A stretch of DNA of 36,026 nucleotides, taken from Chloroflexota bacterium. GTDB taxonomy: Bacteria > Chloroflexota > Dehalococcoidia > Bin125. The translations under genes were made by a program, and so were the position numbers. Every line of letters begins with the position of its first letter. Within the stretch, counting starts at the first letter, position 1. The stretch covers positions 1 to 36,026 of the forward strand of contig JAPPNI010000040.1 of NCBI GenBank assembly GCA_028873865.1. Reading direction: 5' to 3'. This document shows positions 24,507 through 33,246 of the stretch, one piece after another. Below the pieces are notes generated by a model. That model worked only from the letters and a program-made list of their open reading frames with translations, ran no database searches and was not told the DNA's origin.

Positions 24507-24860
24507 TCAGTGTGAGGTTGGGTCGTCAAGCACCTCCTTCGGTTCGAACAAGGCTCGGTGCGGCGAGAGTCGTTGGCGGTAGCTTTCGCCGTCGTTCAAG
24601 ATCTGGTAGCTGGCGTTGGCGAGCCGGTCGAGGGCGCTGTTTCCGAGGATCGGGGCGTCGAACAGGCCGAGCCACTCCTCGATGTCGCGGTTGGAGGCGA
24701 TCACGAAGCTGGCGCTGCGGTGACGGGCGATAACCAGTTCGTAGAGGTCGATCGACTGTTGATGGTAGAGCCGGTGCAGGCCGAGGTCGTTAAGGAACAA
24801 GAGGTCAGGCCCGTGGAAGCTGCCGAAGGTCTTGTAGACAGAGCGGTCGACGCGCGCCTT
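24507..24860 (-). pseudogene. istB C-terminal fragment of IS-A copy 2
   Basis: The fragment encodes LNDLGLHRLYHQQSIDLYEL, SFVIASNRDIEEWLGL and SYQILNDGESYRQRL, about 85% the same by eye as the copy 1 IstB end. It includes a damaged Walker B (LFLNDLG in place of LLILDDLG). The upstream boundary is the exact IS-B insertion point at 24860/24861. It cannot be expressed as a working protein. Confidence 0.75.
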
Positions 24861-24912
24861 GTTTTGATCGGTCTTGATCTAGACCAGTTGATCGGTCTAA
24901 GAGTAGGCCACG
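24861..24912. repeat. left inverted repeat of IS-B
   Basis: It contains TTGATCGGTCT at 24864-24874 and TTGATCGGTCTAA again at about 24890-24902, ending in GGCCAC at 24912. It aligns over about 50 bp with the inverse complement of 27267-27317. Confidence 0.8.
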
Positions 24913-24946
24913 TGGGGGTGGTCTTGGTCTCTCCCGACTGTGGTTG

Positions 24947-25729
24947 CTAGGCCTCACCTCCTGCCGGCTGCGGCGACGCGGTTGGTGTTCGCGCGTGCCG
25001 AGTCCGGTAGGACTGGCCTTTGGTCGTGAGGATGTGCGCGTGGTGGCCGAGCCGGTCGAGCAGCGCGGTGGTCAGCTTCTCGTCGCCGAAGACCTGGACC
25101 CACTCGGAGAAGGCGAGGTTGGTGGTGACGATCGTCGAGCGCCGCTCGTAGCGGTCGGCGAGCAGGTTGAAGAGCCGTTCGCCGCCAGCGCGGTCGAATG
25201 GCACGAAGCCGAGTTCGTCGACGATCAGCAGGGCGACCCGCAGGTAGCGCTGATGCAGGCGGGTGAGCGTGCGCTCGTCGCGGGCCTCGATCAGTTCGCG
25301 GACGAGGTCGGCGGCGCGTACGAAGGCGACCCGCTGGCGGCGCTGGACAGCCTCGACCCCGAGCGCGATCGCGAGGTGGGTCTTGCCGGTCCCGATCGGA
25401 CCGGCGATCACGACATCCTCGCCGCGCTCGATGTAGTCGCAGGTGGCGAGCTGGGCGAGCTGCGGCCGCTCGATCCCGCGCAGCACGTCCCAGTCGAGCT
25501 GGTCCAGGGTCTTGTGGTCGGGGAAGCGGGCCTGGCGCAGGAGGCGGGCGACAGCGCCGTCGCGGCGGACCAGGACCTCGGCTTCGAGCAGCTGTAGCAG
25601 GAACGCCTCGTAATCCCAGCCGTCGTACGCGGCCTGACGGACCAACTCGGGGTACTGGCGGCGCACGGTGGGCAGCTTGAGTTCGCGGCAATGGGCCTCA
25701 AGCACGGCTCGCCGCGCGGCGTCGCTCAC
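24947..25729 (-). CDS. istB: IstB transposition ATPase of IS-B, intact, 260 aa
   Basis: The GTG start at 25729 overlaps the istA stop as GTGA. The N-terminal helical domain carries the IstB signature ([31 protein letters not shown]). The ATPase core has Walker [12 protein letters not shown], Walker [13 protein letters not shown], sensor-type TTNLAFSEW, and the [18 protein letters not shown] end. Length is normal for the family. It is the only apparently intact transposition gene in the window and could act in trans on related elements. Confidence 0.9.
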   Translation of the reverse strand: MSDAARRAVLEAHCRELKLPTVRRQYPELVRQAAYDGWDYEAFLLQLLEAEVLVRRDGAVARLLRQARFPDHKTLDQLDWDVLRGIERPQLAQLATCDYIERGEDVVIAGPIGTGKTHLAIALGVEAVQRRQRVAFVRAADLVRELIEARDERTLTRLHQRYLRVALLIVDELGFVPFDRAGGERLFNLLADRYERRSTIVTTNLAFSEWVQVFGDEKLTTALLDRLGHHAHILTTKGQSYRTRHARTPTASPQPAGGEA

Positions 25730-27196
25730 GATGCACCTCGTTCCAGCAGACGGTCGTAGTCAGCGACCGAGGCGCGCTCGACGCGATAGCCGCGCAGCCG
25801 TTCCGGCACGGTCACCTCACCCGGCGCCTGGGCCGCGGCCAGCGAACGCCGGATCGCCAACTCGTCGAAGCCGCCCTCGGCGAGACCGGCCTCCAGCGCC
25901 ACCCGCACCCGCTCCTCGCCGTGTTCGGCGGCCGCCTGCAGGAGCCGCGCCAGGGCGCGGGCCGCCTCGTGACCGCCGCGTTCCTCCTCCAGCAGCGTCC
26001 ACAGCCGGTCATAGGGCCCGCCCAGTTCGTCGATCAGCTCCGGCGCCACCTGGCGCAGGGCCTGCGGCTTGCGCGAGAGCTGGCCGAGGTAGTGGCGGTA
26101 ACGCACCCGCCGGCCGCCGAATCGCTGGCGGGGATGGCCGACCTGCTCCGCTCCGCGCTGGAAGGCGACCTCGGAGACGCCGACCCAGGCCGTCACCCTG
26201 AGGCCTGCCCAGCGCTCCGGGACCGAGTACCCAGCGCGAAAGCGCGTCTAACGCGCAGGCTCCTTCGAGGCGGATCATGGTGCTGCGGTTGACCGAGACC
26301 GGCTGCATCCGCCGCGGCTCGAACGCGACCGCCGGCAGCGGGCGTAGCAGCGGCCCCTCCGTGGCGAAGCGCTCCCAGACCCGCTCAGGCGCGAGCCGGT
26401 CGACCTCCGCTTGCATCTCGTCTGAGATCTGCTGCAGCGAGTCGCCGCGCGGCAGCGGCGTCAGCACCTGCCAGCGCAGGCCCCGGCCGCGGCCCTCGAC
26501 GCCGCCCTTGTCGTGTCCCTGGCGGGGACGGGCGAAGCTGGGCTCGAAGGCGTAGTGACTGGCCAGCGCGGCGAAGCGCTCGGTCAGCCGGCGGCGCGGG
26601 AACTGCACCCGCCGGACCGCCGCCGAGAGGTTGTCGTAGACCATCCGCCGGGGCACGCCGCCGAAGTGGGCGAACGCGCGCACGTGCCCGTCCAGGAAGG
26701 CGAGTTGGTCCTGGCGCTCATAGAGCCGGACGTAGTCGCGGCCCAAGTGCATCAGCCGGAACAGGAGCAGCCACACCCGACGCCGCTCGCCGGCCAGGTC
26801 GACTCTGACCTCGAAGAAGTCGACCTGCGCGCTCTCGGCCGGACGGTGGACCAGCGGCACGTAGACCTCGGCGCGCCGCCGGCGCCACTCGCGCAACTCT
26901 GCCAGGACCAGGGTCAGGCCGACCTCGTAGCCCTCCTCGCGCAGCTGCCGGTGCAGTCGCCGCCCGGTGATCCGCTGCTTCGCCGTGGTCCGCTGCGACC
27001 ACTCCTCCAGCAAGTGCTCCAGCCGCGGCCGGACCCGGTCCAGCACCGGGCCCGAGCGCCGCCGCTGCTGACGCTCGGGCATCGGCGTCTCCAGGTGGCG
27101 GCGCACCGTGTCTCGCGCGACCCCCATCTCGCGGGCCACGCGGCGTTGACTCTGGCCCTCGACCAGCACCTTACGCCGCAGCGCATAGATATCCAT
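25726..27196 (-). pseudogene. istA: istA transposase of IS-B, frameshifted by a 25-bp insertion
   Basis: The product starts MDIYALRRKVLVEGQSQRRV with a helix-turn-helix (VAREMGVARDTVRRHL). The catalytic core has QVDFFEVRVDL (first Asp), MVYDNLSAAV (second Asp) and KGGVEGRGRGLRW (Glu). After STMIRLEGA a palindromic insertion (26231-26258) shifts the frame, and the family's YSVPERWAGLRVTAWVG segment resumes in the other frame and runs to TGA 25726. About 20 extra residues of nonsense precede a stop in the first frame region near 26009. The core is otherwise full length, so loss was recent. Confidence 0.85.
26234..26256. repeat. double-hairpin insertion in istA of IS-B
   Basis: The run reads GCGC-GAAA-GCGC (26234-26245) overlapping GCGCG-TCTAA-CGCGC (26242-26256), so the middle arm can pair with either side. 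Compared with the IstA reading EGA-x-YSVP the insertion adds about 25 bases and shifts the frame. The sequence differs from the insertions in IS-A, but position inside a transposase gene and hairpin form are alike. Confidence 0.5.
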
Positions 27197-27266
27197 CACT
27201 CCGAGCATCCCTCTCTCCCAACCGGCGCCGGCTCGCGCCGATCACAGGTTGGGACTTGGCTCCCAA

Positions 27267-27317
27267 GTGGCCGAGTTTTAGAGCGATCACTGGACGAGCC
27301 TTAGAGCGATCAATACA
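27267..27317. repeat. right inverted repeat of IS-B
   Basis: The inverse complement begins TGTATTGATCGCTCTAA and contains a second TGATCGCTCTAA 14 bp further in before GGCCAC. It pairs with 24861-24912 and ends in CA at 27317, next to the CGCCT duplication. Confidence 0.8.
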
Positions 27318-27545
27318 CGCCTGGGCCATCTCGCGGAAGTAGCGGTCGGCGGGCGCGAAGCGGACCGTGTGACCGGCGCGTACGGCGGCGTAGCCGAGCG
27401 CCTGGGCGAGGAAGCTCTTGCCGACCTCGACCGGACCGACGAGTGGCACGTGCTCGCGGCGGTCGAGCAACTGCAGCGGGGGGGCGCGTCGAGCAACAGG
27501 CGCACGAACCTGCTCAGGGCGGTCCAATCGGCATAAGCCCTCAGC
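27318..27545 (-). pseudogene. istB N-terminal fragment of IS-A copy 2
   Basis: The frame reads QLLDRREHVPLVGPVEVGKS, then FLAQALGYAAVRAGHTVRF and APADRYFREMAQA, matching copy 1 up to the IS-B insertion point. Walker A is altered (GPVEVGKS for GPVGVGKS). A frameshift lies near 27485 after RLLLDAP. Similarity ends at about 27545, where the element is truncated. The remaining bases to 27699 show no gene. Confidence 0.65.
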
Positions 27546-27699
27546 CTACGCCAGGACAGAGTCCAGCGGTCCGCAGACCTGTGCGAACCTGGACTGGCGC
27601 GTGCAACATTCAAGTCTGCATGTTCGCGCTCGGCTGAGCCGCTCTGTGCAATCCTTGATGTAGTCTTGCAGGAACGACTGCCACGGGAGGGCACCCTAG

Positions 27700-28581
27700 G
27701 TGGCTGCAACTCTGTTCGTTGACGCATTCGGATGCCTCATCCCGATCCCCGAACGCGTCGCTCCAGATCCCGAATTCAGACCTGACCCTGCCAATCCACT
27801 CGACGGTTATCTGTGGAGCACCTTTCGCAACCGATCCGAGCACATGAGATGGTCGATCGAGGAGGGAACCGGGACTTCGCATCTGTGGAACGTGGAAGAA
27901 GCGGAGTTGACCTTCCATCTCGAGCAGTCACGACTCGGCTTCGCCCAGGTCGGACTCGAGGTCAACCCTGCCACCCCGCTGACTCCTCCTGAGCTCATGA
28001 CTCATGAGGAACCGCCGCCCGGCTTCGATCCGTCGCAGGGGGGCTGGGCGGCCGTACCGACCCATGACGATGCCGGTCCCCCCACGAATCCGGCGGTTGC
28101 GATCTCACCGTTGATTCAGTGCTTGGCAGACTCGCTGCGCTGGTTCGGGGAGACCCAGATATCGGCGTATCAGGTGACCGGGTACGACCTAGAATCAGGG
28201 CAGCGCGAGCGCTTCCTCAGTTCCGTGCTCGGCTGGTTCAGCGTCGTCATGCCGACCTCGCTGACGCCCGCTGTTGTCACAATGGCGTCTTCGCTGCAAG
28301 GCGATCTCCTCGTCCCCGAGGTGCTCGTGCGGATGCAGGGGACGGGCGCCGATTTCTTCGAGATGGGGCCACTGCTCGCTGCGCCGGAAGACCTCGCGGC
28401 TGGCCTTGATTGGGGCTGGATTGCGCTGGGTCGTGCCGACACGGGCATCGCGGTGTCGATGCCGGAGTGGTCGCCCGCCGCTGTCGGATGGCTGATTGCG
28501 AGCGCGTTTGAAGCGGCGCTGTCGCTCGAATCGGCGCCGCAAGCGCTCTCAGTTCGGATCACCCGCCAAGACAAGGCATAG
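27700..28581 (+). CDS. unknown protein, 293 aa
   Basis: GTG 27700 is preceded by GGGAGG at a spacing of about ten bases. The product begins MAATLFVDAFGCLIPIPERV and contains LWSTFRNRSEHMRW, EEAELTFHLEQSRLGFAQVG, and a C-terminal half with alternating strands and small residues (ALGRADTGIAVSMPEWSPAA). There is no signal peptide or membrane helix and no metal or nucleotide motif I recognise. Codon composition is like that of the neighbouring real genes. It sits just outside the right IS-A remnant, alone on its strand. Function is unknown. Confidence 0.6.
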   Translation: MAATLFVDAFGCLIPIPERVAPDPEFRPDPANPLDGYLWSTFRNRSEHMRWSIEEGTGTSHLWNVEEAELTFHLEQSRLGFAQVGLEVNPATPLTPPELMTHEEPPPGFDPSQGGWAAVPTHDDAGPPTNPAVAISPLIQCLADSLRWFGETQISAYQVTGYDLESGQRERFLSSVLGWFSVVMPTSLTPAVVTMASSLQGDLLVPEVLVRMQGTGADFFEMGPLLAAPEDLAAGLDWGWIALGRADTGIAVSMPEWSPAAVGWLIASAFEAALSLESAPQALSVRITRQDKA

Positions 28582-28786
28582 GCCACGACGGTTCGTTGCG
28601 CCGCGCCGCGCCGCTCATGCTGGCGATCCCCGTCCCCCTCTGCTTCGTCTAATGGACAGTTCGGCGCTGATCGAGGCAGGGTGATGTCGAGTCTGCTCAG
28701 CGCAGGCCTGGCTGCGCGACCTCACCGCGCGCCCTGAACAGCCTGAACCGTGCCGAACGGAGCCTGGATAAAATCTCCTACAGTAG
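28582..28786. other. no recognisable gene
   Basis: This stretch after the 293-aa gene holds no frame with protein-like composition and no clear terminator. Confidence 0.35.
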
Positions 28787-29245
28787 TCATGCAAGGCGAC
28801 AACCGCCGCCACACATCCGCCTTGCAGCGAGGCAGGCAGCCGAGCGACCGCAGACACCCGCTCGGCTGCACCGGCGCGGGAACGGCGAGACTTCCCACAC
28901 GCATGCTGTTCCCGCGCCCTGCCCACGGCGCTGGCGCCAACCCCCGCTCAGAAGATGCTCCAACCACGGCTCCCGTGGCGCGACTTCGCGCGCCCCAGCA
29001 ATAGGGCTGCTGAGCCAGTTGGAGTCGTCAACACCGGTCACCCAGAAGTCGCAGCAGTTATCGGTGTGGTACCAGAACGCTTGACTATCCGGGTCGGTCG
29101 TTGCCCGAGCGGTGATCAACGTGACGCCATGCCCGGCGGCCCGCTGCAAGCGACCGAAGCAGCGGACCTGCGCAGCGCTGCTCCTGCCGTAGCCGTGCGA
29201 TGACGCGACGAGGGGCATGGCCTGGTCCACTAGGGCACCGCCCAT
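28787..29245 (-). pseudogene. possible coding remnant of unknown type
   Basis: The first two thirds of this frame have protein-like composition (HGVTLITARATTDPDSQAFW, DNCCDFWVTGVDDSNWLSSP, REPWLEHLLSGGW), while the rest is Arg/Cys-rich and probably not coding. It lies about 190 bp downstream of the propeller remnant on the same strand and could be its frameshifted 3' end or a separate small gene. Between 29246 and 29433 nothing readable is seen. Confidence 0.25.
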
Positions 29246-29433
29246 ACGCTGCAGGAACTCGCCATTGTCCTCTGGAGTTCACGCGCCTGGCGAGCATTCC
29301 GATCTCGCAAGACAGATCCCGACCGCTCCTTCGCCCTATTGGACAGACCCATCCAGCAGTCCTTACCTCGTCGGGCCCGGCGCAGGGCATGCCAATCCAG
29401 TGCAACGGTGTCAGACGGTGTTCCCGAGTCTTG

Positions 29434-30600
29434 TCACGTGCAATCGACGACCTGGCCGCCGAACGCGAGCCACTGACCGTGTCTCGACCAGTGGCCGGTA
29501 TCTCCATTCGACCAGCATTGTTCCACGGGCGAACGGAGTTGTTGCAGGACCGAGCCGGTGCCGGCGTCGATGATCAGGTACTCCGAGACTCCGAACTCCC
29601 ACCCGTGCAGCCAGGTCTCGGAATGGGCGGCGAATCCCGCTTCGTCGATTTCTGCTGTTTCGCGAAGCACTCTGACCAGCAACTGCGCAGCGTCTGGCGA
29701 CCAGTCAATCACGCGAAAGCTGCGTGCGCCAGCGGGCAGGGGCACAGCGATGGTCTCCGCGCGAGCGGGGTCAATGATCAACAACGGTCCCAGGAACGAG
29801 CCGAGCGCGAACTGCTCACATCCTTCGGTGCATTGGTCCTGCACACGAGGCCACCCGCCGAAGCCGTAGCCGGCTGAGCCGTCAACTGGCGCCGCAGTGC
29901 CGCTCTCGAGGTCGTAGCGGTACAGGAGCGGTCCCTCGGGAAGGGGGTCGCGGCCGCGCTTGGCCCAGAAGAAGTACAGCGAATCCTCAGTGAACAGCAA
30001 CGGACGCCAGCCTGACGCGTTGCCGTCGCGCGGCGCGAGATCGAACGGCACCGGCATCTGTGTGCTGCTACCGTCGGTCAGATCGATCAGCCTGTAGCCG
30101 CCGAGATGATCTGCGGATTGTCCGACTGCCTGCAGCCGCTTGCTCACGCCGACATGCATCATGGGCCAGCCGTCGAACGCGCTCTCGCGGATCAGCGAGC
30201 CCTTGACGCCGTATACACGGATCACGCCTTCGCTCACGTGGTACAGCGTGCTATCCGGCAGCCAGCCGGCGTTGCCCCTCCCAGGCAGTTCGACGCGCGA
30301 GCCGTCAACACCGAGAATCGCTCGCTTGGCCGCTTCGCCCGTCTCAGCGTCTCCGTGGATGTCGCTCAGCATATGGCTTGAGTCAGGCGACCAGCGCAGC
30401 GACGGGTCTTCGCTGTGATGGGTGAAGTACCGGCGGTTGGCGTCAACAAACACGATCGGCTCGCCCCCGTCAACCGGCGTGACGGTGACATCGCGCATCA
30501 GATCTCCGGTCTGGTAATCCTGGCAGCAGCCGCTGGCCGCGTAGCGACCGTCCGGGGAGAACTCGACCCACTGACTACGTCCGGGAGCCCTCCTGGGGCG
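29434..30600 (-). pseudogene. beta-propeller (TolB/WD40-like) protein, 5'-truncated
   Basis: From about 30600 to TGA 29434 the frame encodes propeller blades with characteristic strands: SQWVEFSPDGRYAASGCC, DPSLRWSPDSSHMLSD, VIDWSPDAAQLLVRVLRE and HWSRHGQWLAFGGQ. The 'F/W-SPDG' motifs are those of TolB-type or PD40 blades. The open frame extends upstream to 31077, but that part is Arg/Gly-rich, overlaps a helix-turn-helix reading frame on the other strand and has no signal peptide, so the true 5' end appears lost near 30600. Cysteines in loops suggest an exported parent protein. Confidence 0.55.
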
Positions 30601-30654
30601 TGGCCCAGTCAGGGCTCCGCGGCGCGTATTCGCTCTTTTGCCGTACCCCCAGCA

Positions 30655-30939
30655 ATGCGCACGCCCCGGAGTCCGTCCGTGATCGACGACGAGCGGATCG
30701 ACCTGGTCCGTACACACCGGCGAGCACACGCCTGGCGGAAGGGCCACGGACGCACAGCCGAGCGCTTTGGCGTCTCGCGCCAGACGCTGTGGCGATTCCT
30801 GGAGCGCGATCAGGTTGGTCGCTCGCGGCCCCGCACCGTGCTGGACTAGGCCGGCGGCAGCGTCGAGGTGATCGAGGCGGCGACTCGAACGCTGATCGAC
30901 GAGCCGCCATCGCGCAGCCGAACCCCGCCAATCGCTTGA
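30655..30939 (+). pseudogene. helix-turn-helix protein, N-terminal remnant with in-frame TAG
   Basis: ATG 30655 opens MRTPRSPSVIDDERIDLVRT, followed by a helix-turn-helix segment RTAERFGVSRQTLWRFLERD and GRSRPRTVLD. A TAG at 30847-30849 interrupts the frame; the next segment GGSVEVIEAATRTLIDEP continues in the same frame to TGA 30937. I recall longer proteins (over 100 residues) with this N-terminus in Chloroflexota genomes; if so the rest is missing here. The original was probably a DNA-binding regulator. Confidence 0.5.
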
Positions 30940-31150
30940 TTCGGCCGCCCGTACTCCAGTGAGTTGGTGGCTGAGATTACGTCGCGCCGGGTTCGCCCAC
31001 TCGGGTCGCGCAGGTCGAGTGTGGACACCAGCGCCCGCGCGGCCTCCACTGGGTGACCAGACTCGTCCCCGCTCCAATCGAGTACCTGTTGTGCCTCGGC
31101 CCTCGCGCTGTCTTGATTGGTGCGCTGAGCGTCGCCTGGGTTCCCCCCGC

Positions 31151-33037
31151 TTAGCGGGAATAGCCCGGGTCCTCCGACTCGAACTCCCCGGCGACGGCGC
31201 CCATGGCGGCGAGCAGCCGGGCGAAGTCCTCTACGGCTTGGCTGTTGAGGATACGGGCAGGCAGGTCGGCGAACCACCAGGCGAGCTGGTCGAGGTGCTC
31301 AGCGGCCAGCAGCATCGTTTCCTCACTGAGGCCGTCCTGGCCGAACCAGCTGTAGCGGTCGGCGGCGAGGGCGACGACCGAGCCGAGGTCGAGCATCTCG
31401 TCGTCGCCAAAGCGCGAGACGGCGGAGGCCATCTGAACCTGCTGACGGTTGGATTCGCCAGACATCGGGGTCAGCCAGCGCAGTTCGATCTCGCCGAGGT
31501 CAACGACGCCATCACGGCTTGCCGCGTCGGTCAGCTCGACCTCGAAGAACATGGTGGTGGCGGAGCCCATCGGGATCTCCGCGAACTCCTTGCGGTCCTG
31601 CTCGAAGTTGCGGTCGTCGGTGACGCGGTTCTCGTAGCCAACCAGCCGCCAGGCGAGGACGGAGTCTTCGTCCCAACGGACCTGGGCTCGGGCCTGGTCG
31701 GCGAAGGGGACCGAAAGGGCCAGCCAGTTCTCGCGGCTGAAGGTGGAGCGGGCCTGACCGACATCCTGCAAGTAGCGGTACCAGCCATTGCCGTGCTGGG
31801 CGAGCTGCTCAAGCAGGACGTCGTTGTAGTTGGCGATGCCGACGCCGACCGTGATCAGCCGGAGCGGGTTGCTGTCATCGCGGTCCTCGGCCGTCCGCAG
31901 GATGGCGAACGGGTCGGTGGCGTCGACGTTGGCGACGCCGTCGGACATGAGGATCACGTAGTTGTGGGCGTTGGGTCGTTCGCGACGGATCTCATCTGCA
32001 AATCGGACGCCACGGTTGAGGCCGGCCTGGACATTGGTTGAGCCGGTTGGTCCGAGCCGGTCGATGATTCTCCTGATGTCGCGATCGTCGGGACGCTGAT
32101 GAGACTCGCTGGCGACGATGTTGTCGGAGAAGAGCACGACTGCAATACGGTCGTCCGAGCTCAGTCCGCGGCGGATCGATTCTGCCGCCGCGCGGGCGAC
32201 CTCGACACGATTGCCTTCCTGCATCGAGCCGGATGCGTCGAGCACCAGCGTCACGTTGAGCGGCGTGTTGTCGACGAACTCGGGCGCCTGGGTGGCGATG
32301 CGGACGAGATGCAGATCGTCGTGCAGTGGGTGTTCAAGGATGTCGGTGGTGACGGCGAAGCTGTCATCGACCTCAGGCAGGTCGTAGTCGTAGTTGAAGG
32401 CATTGATCCACTCCTCGGCTCGGACCGAAGCGGGTTCGATTGCGTACCCGGCTTCGGTCCAGTTGAGGGCGAGGAAGTACGAGGTGCTGTCGACGTCGAG
32501 GGAAAACGTGGATGTGTCATCGTCAACGGTTTCGCGCCAGCCGATGGTTGGGTAGTCCTTGAAACTGGTCTCGCCCGGCACGGCGCGGCGGGGAGCCTGG
32601 CGCGTTTCGGTGGAGCGCTGTTGTTGCTGTCGCGATCGCGAGCTGTCGGCAGAGGCCTGTTGCTCCTGTTCCTGCGCCATCGCCTCCTGCTGCGCCATCT
32701 CTTCCTGGGCCCCCTGCTGTTCCGCTGCCTCCTGCTCCATGGCCTCTTGTTGTTGCTGGTCGGCCTCTTGATGGGAGGAGACTGCTTGCTGCTCCTGCTG
32801 TTGCACGGCCTCCGATTGCTGCTGTGAAGCCTCCTGCTGAGCACTCGCTGCGGCGGGCCGCGCGGGTCGCTCCGTCTGACGCTCGACTCGTGTCGACTGA
32901 TCGCTCTCCACCGGTTGCGCATCTCTTCTGCAGGCACCGAACAGCATCGCCGCCGCAACCAGCACGCAGATGATCACTGGCAGGATGAGGATGCCCTTCC
33001 GCCTGTCATTTCGGGCTCGGATCTCGAGTTCGTGCAT
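31151..33037 (-). CDS. YfbK-like von Willebrand factor A lipoprotein with Q/E-rich linker, 628 aa
   Basis: ATG 33037 has AGAGG about nine bases upstream. A basic N-terminus and one hydrophobic segment (15-33) end in LFGAC, with Cys36 as the likely lipidation site. Residues 60-145 are a low-complexity Gln/Glu/Ala linker, probably coiled coil. Next is the N-terminal domain of YfbK-like proteins (DVDSTSYFLALNW, VRAEEWINAFNYDY), then the A domain with an intact metal site: DASGSM (266-271) and MSDGVAN around residue 370. The C-terminal part (LDLGSVVALAADRYSWFGQD and beyond) corresponds to the DUF3520-type region. The family's role is poorly known; surface adhesion or complex assembly is usual for such domains. 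Confidence 0.85.
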   Translation of the reverse strand: MHELEIRARNDRRKGILILPVIICVLVAAAMLFGACRRDAQPVESDQSTRVERQTERPARPAAASAQQEASQQQSEAVQQQEQQAVSSHQEADQQQQEAMEQEAAEQQGAQEEMAQQEAMAQEQEQQASADSSRSRQQQQRSTETRQAPRRAVPGETSFKDYPTIGWRETVDDDTSTFSLDVDSTSYFLALNWTEAGYAIEPASVRAEEWINAFNYDYDLPEVDDSFAVTTDILEHPLHDDLHLVRIATQAPEFVDNTPLNVTLVLDASGSMQEGNRVEVARAAAESIRRGLSSDDRIAVVLFSDNIVASESHQRPDDRDIRRIIDRLGPTGSTNVQAGLNRGVRFADEIRRERPNAHNYVILMSDGVANVDATDPFAILRTAEDRDDSNPLRLITVGVGIANYNDVLLEQLAQHGNGWYRYLQDVGQARSTFSRENWLALSVPFADQARAQVRWDEDSVLAWRLVGYENRVTDDRNFEQDRKEFAEIPMGSATTMFFEVELTDAASRDGVVDLGEIELRWLTPMSGESNRQQVQMASAVSRFGDDEMLDLGSVVALAADRYSWFGQDGLSEETMLLAAEHLDQLAWWFADLPARILNSQAVEDFARLLAAMGAVAGEFESEDPGYSR

Positions 33038-33210
33038 CTCGCCGTCCTCTCTGACTGCCAGGGGGCGAGGGATTAGCGGCCGGCCGTCAACCCCTTGGGG
33101 AGCTAGACGATGTCAAGCGGGATATTGTTCCCGGTAGAGGGGGCATGAAACTGGGTCCGGCGCTGGACGCGGTGCTGACGCCTCCCGCTTCTTGCGGGGT
33201 GGTTGCTCTC

Positions 33211-33240
33211 TTGTCCTCCCGCCGCGAACCTGACTACCCT
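33211..33240 (+). promoter_or_regulatory. promoter of the solute-binding lipoprotein gene (leaderless type)
   Basis: TTGTCC (33211-33216), an 18-bp spacer and TACCCT (33235-33240) precede ATG 33247 by six bases. TACCCTGACGGCATG resembles TATCCTGACTTCATG at the ATPase gene. No ribosome site is seen between. The rest of the divergent intergenic region 33038-33210 shows no gene or clear operator. Confidence 0.55.
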
Positions 33241-33246
33241 GACGGC

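Larger units (their letters stand above)
24861..27317 (-). mobile_element. complete IS21-family element 'IS-B', nested in istB of IS-A
   Basis: The ends are TGTTTTGATCGGTCT (left) and, read inward, TGTATTGATCGCTCTAA (right), each followed about 25-30 bp inside by a second TGATCG[GC]TCTAA copy and a shared GGCCAC, the multiple terminal repeats of IS21 elements. The tips are TG and CA. The pentamer CGCCT directly precedes the left tip (24856-24860) and directly follows the right tip (27318-27322), a 5-bp target duplication in the expected IS21 size range. Length is 2457 bp. Rejoining across the element restores the IS-A istB sequence. istB is intact, istA is broken by a short insertion. Confidence 0.9.
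24430..27545 (-). mobile_element. IS-A copy 2, truncated and split by a nested IS21 element
   Basis: The left end reads TGTCGTTCG (24430-24438), then CCAGGGTCTTTGGGCCA (24439-24455) and CCAGAGTCATTGGGCCA (24463-24479): the same repeats and spacing as copy 1, here with an intact TG tip. Only istB remains, in two pieces on either side of IS-B. istA and the right end are missing beyond about 27545. Orientation is the same as copy 1. Everything between 1.4 and 27.5 kb therefore lies between two directly repeated IS copies. Confidence 0.75.

Noticed and set aside
30846..31277. A minus-strand frame downstream of the von Willebrand gene with fairly normal composition
   Set aside because: It lacks a start outside the lipoprotein gene and overlaps the helix-turn-helix remnant, which has a better motif.
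32099..32827. A plus-strand frame with a run of Leu residues that looks like membrane segments
   Set aside because: The Leu run is the complement of the Gln/Glu-rich linker codons of the von Willebrand lipoprotein, so it is an artefact.
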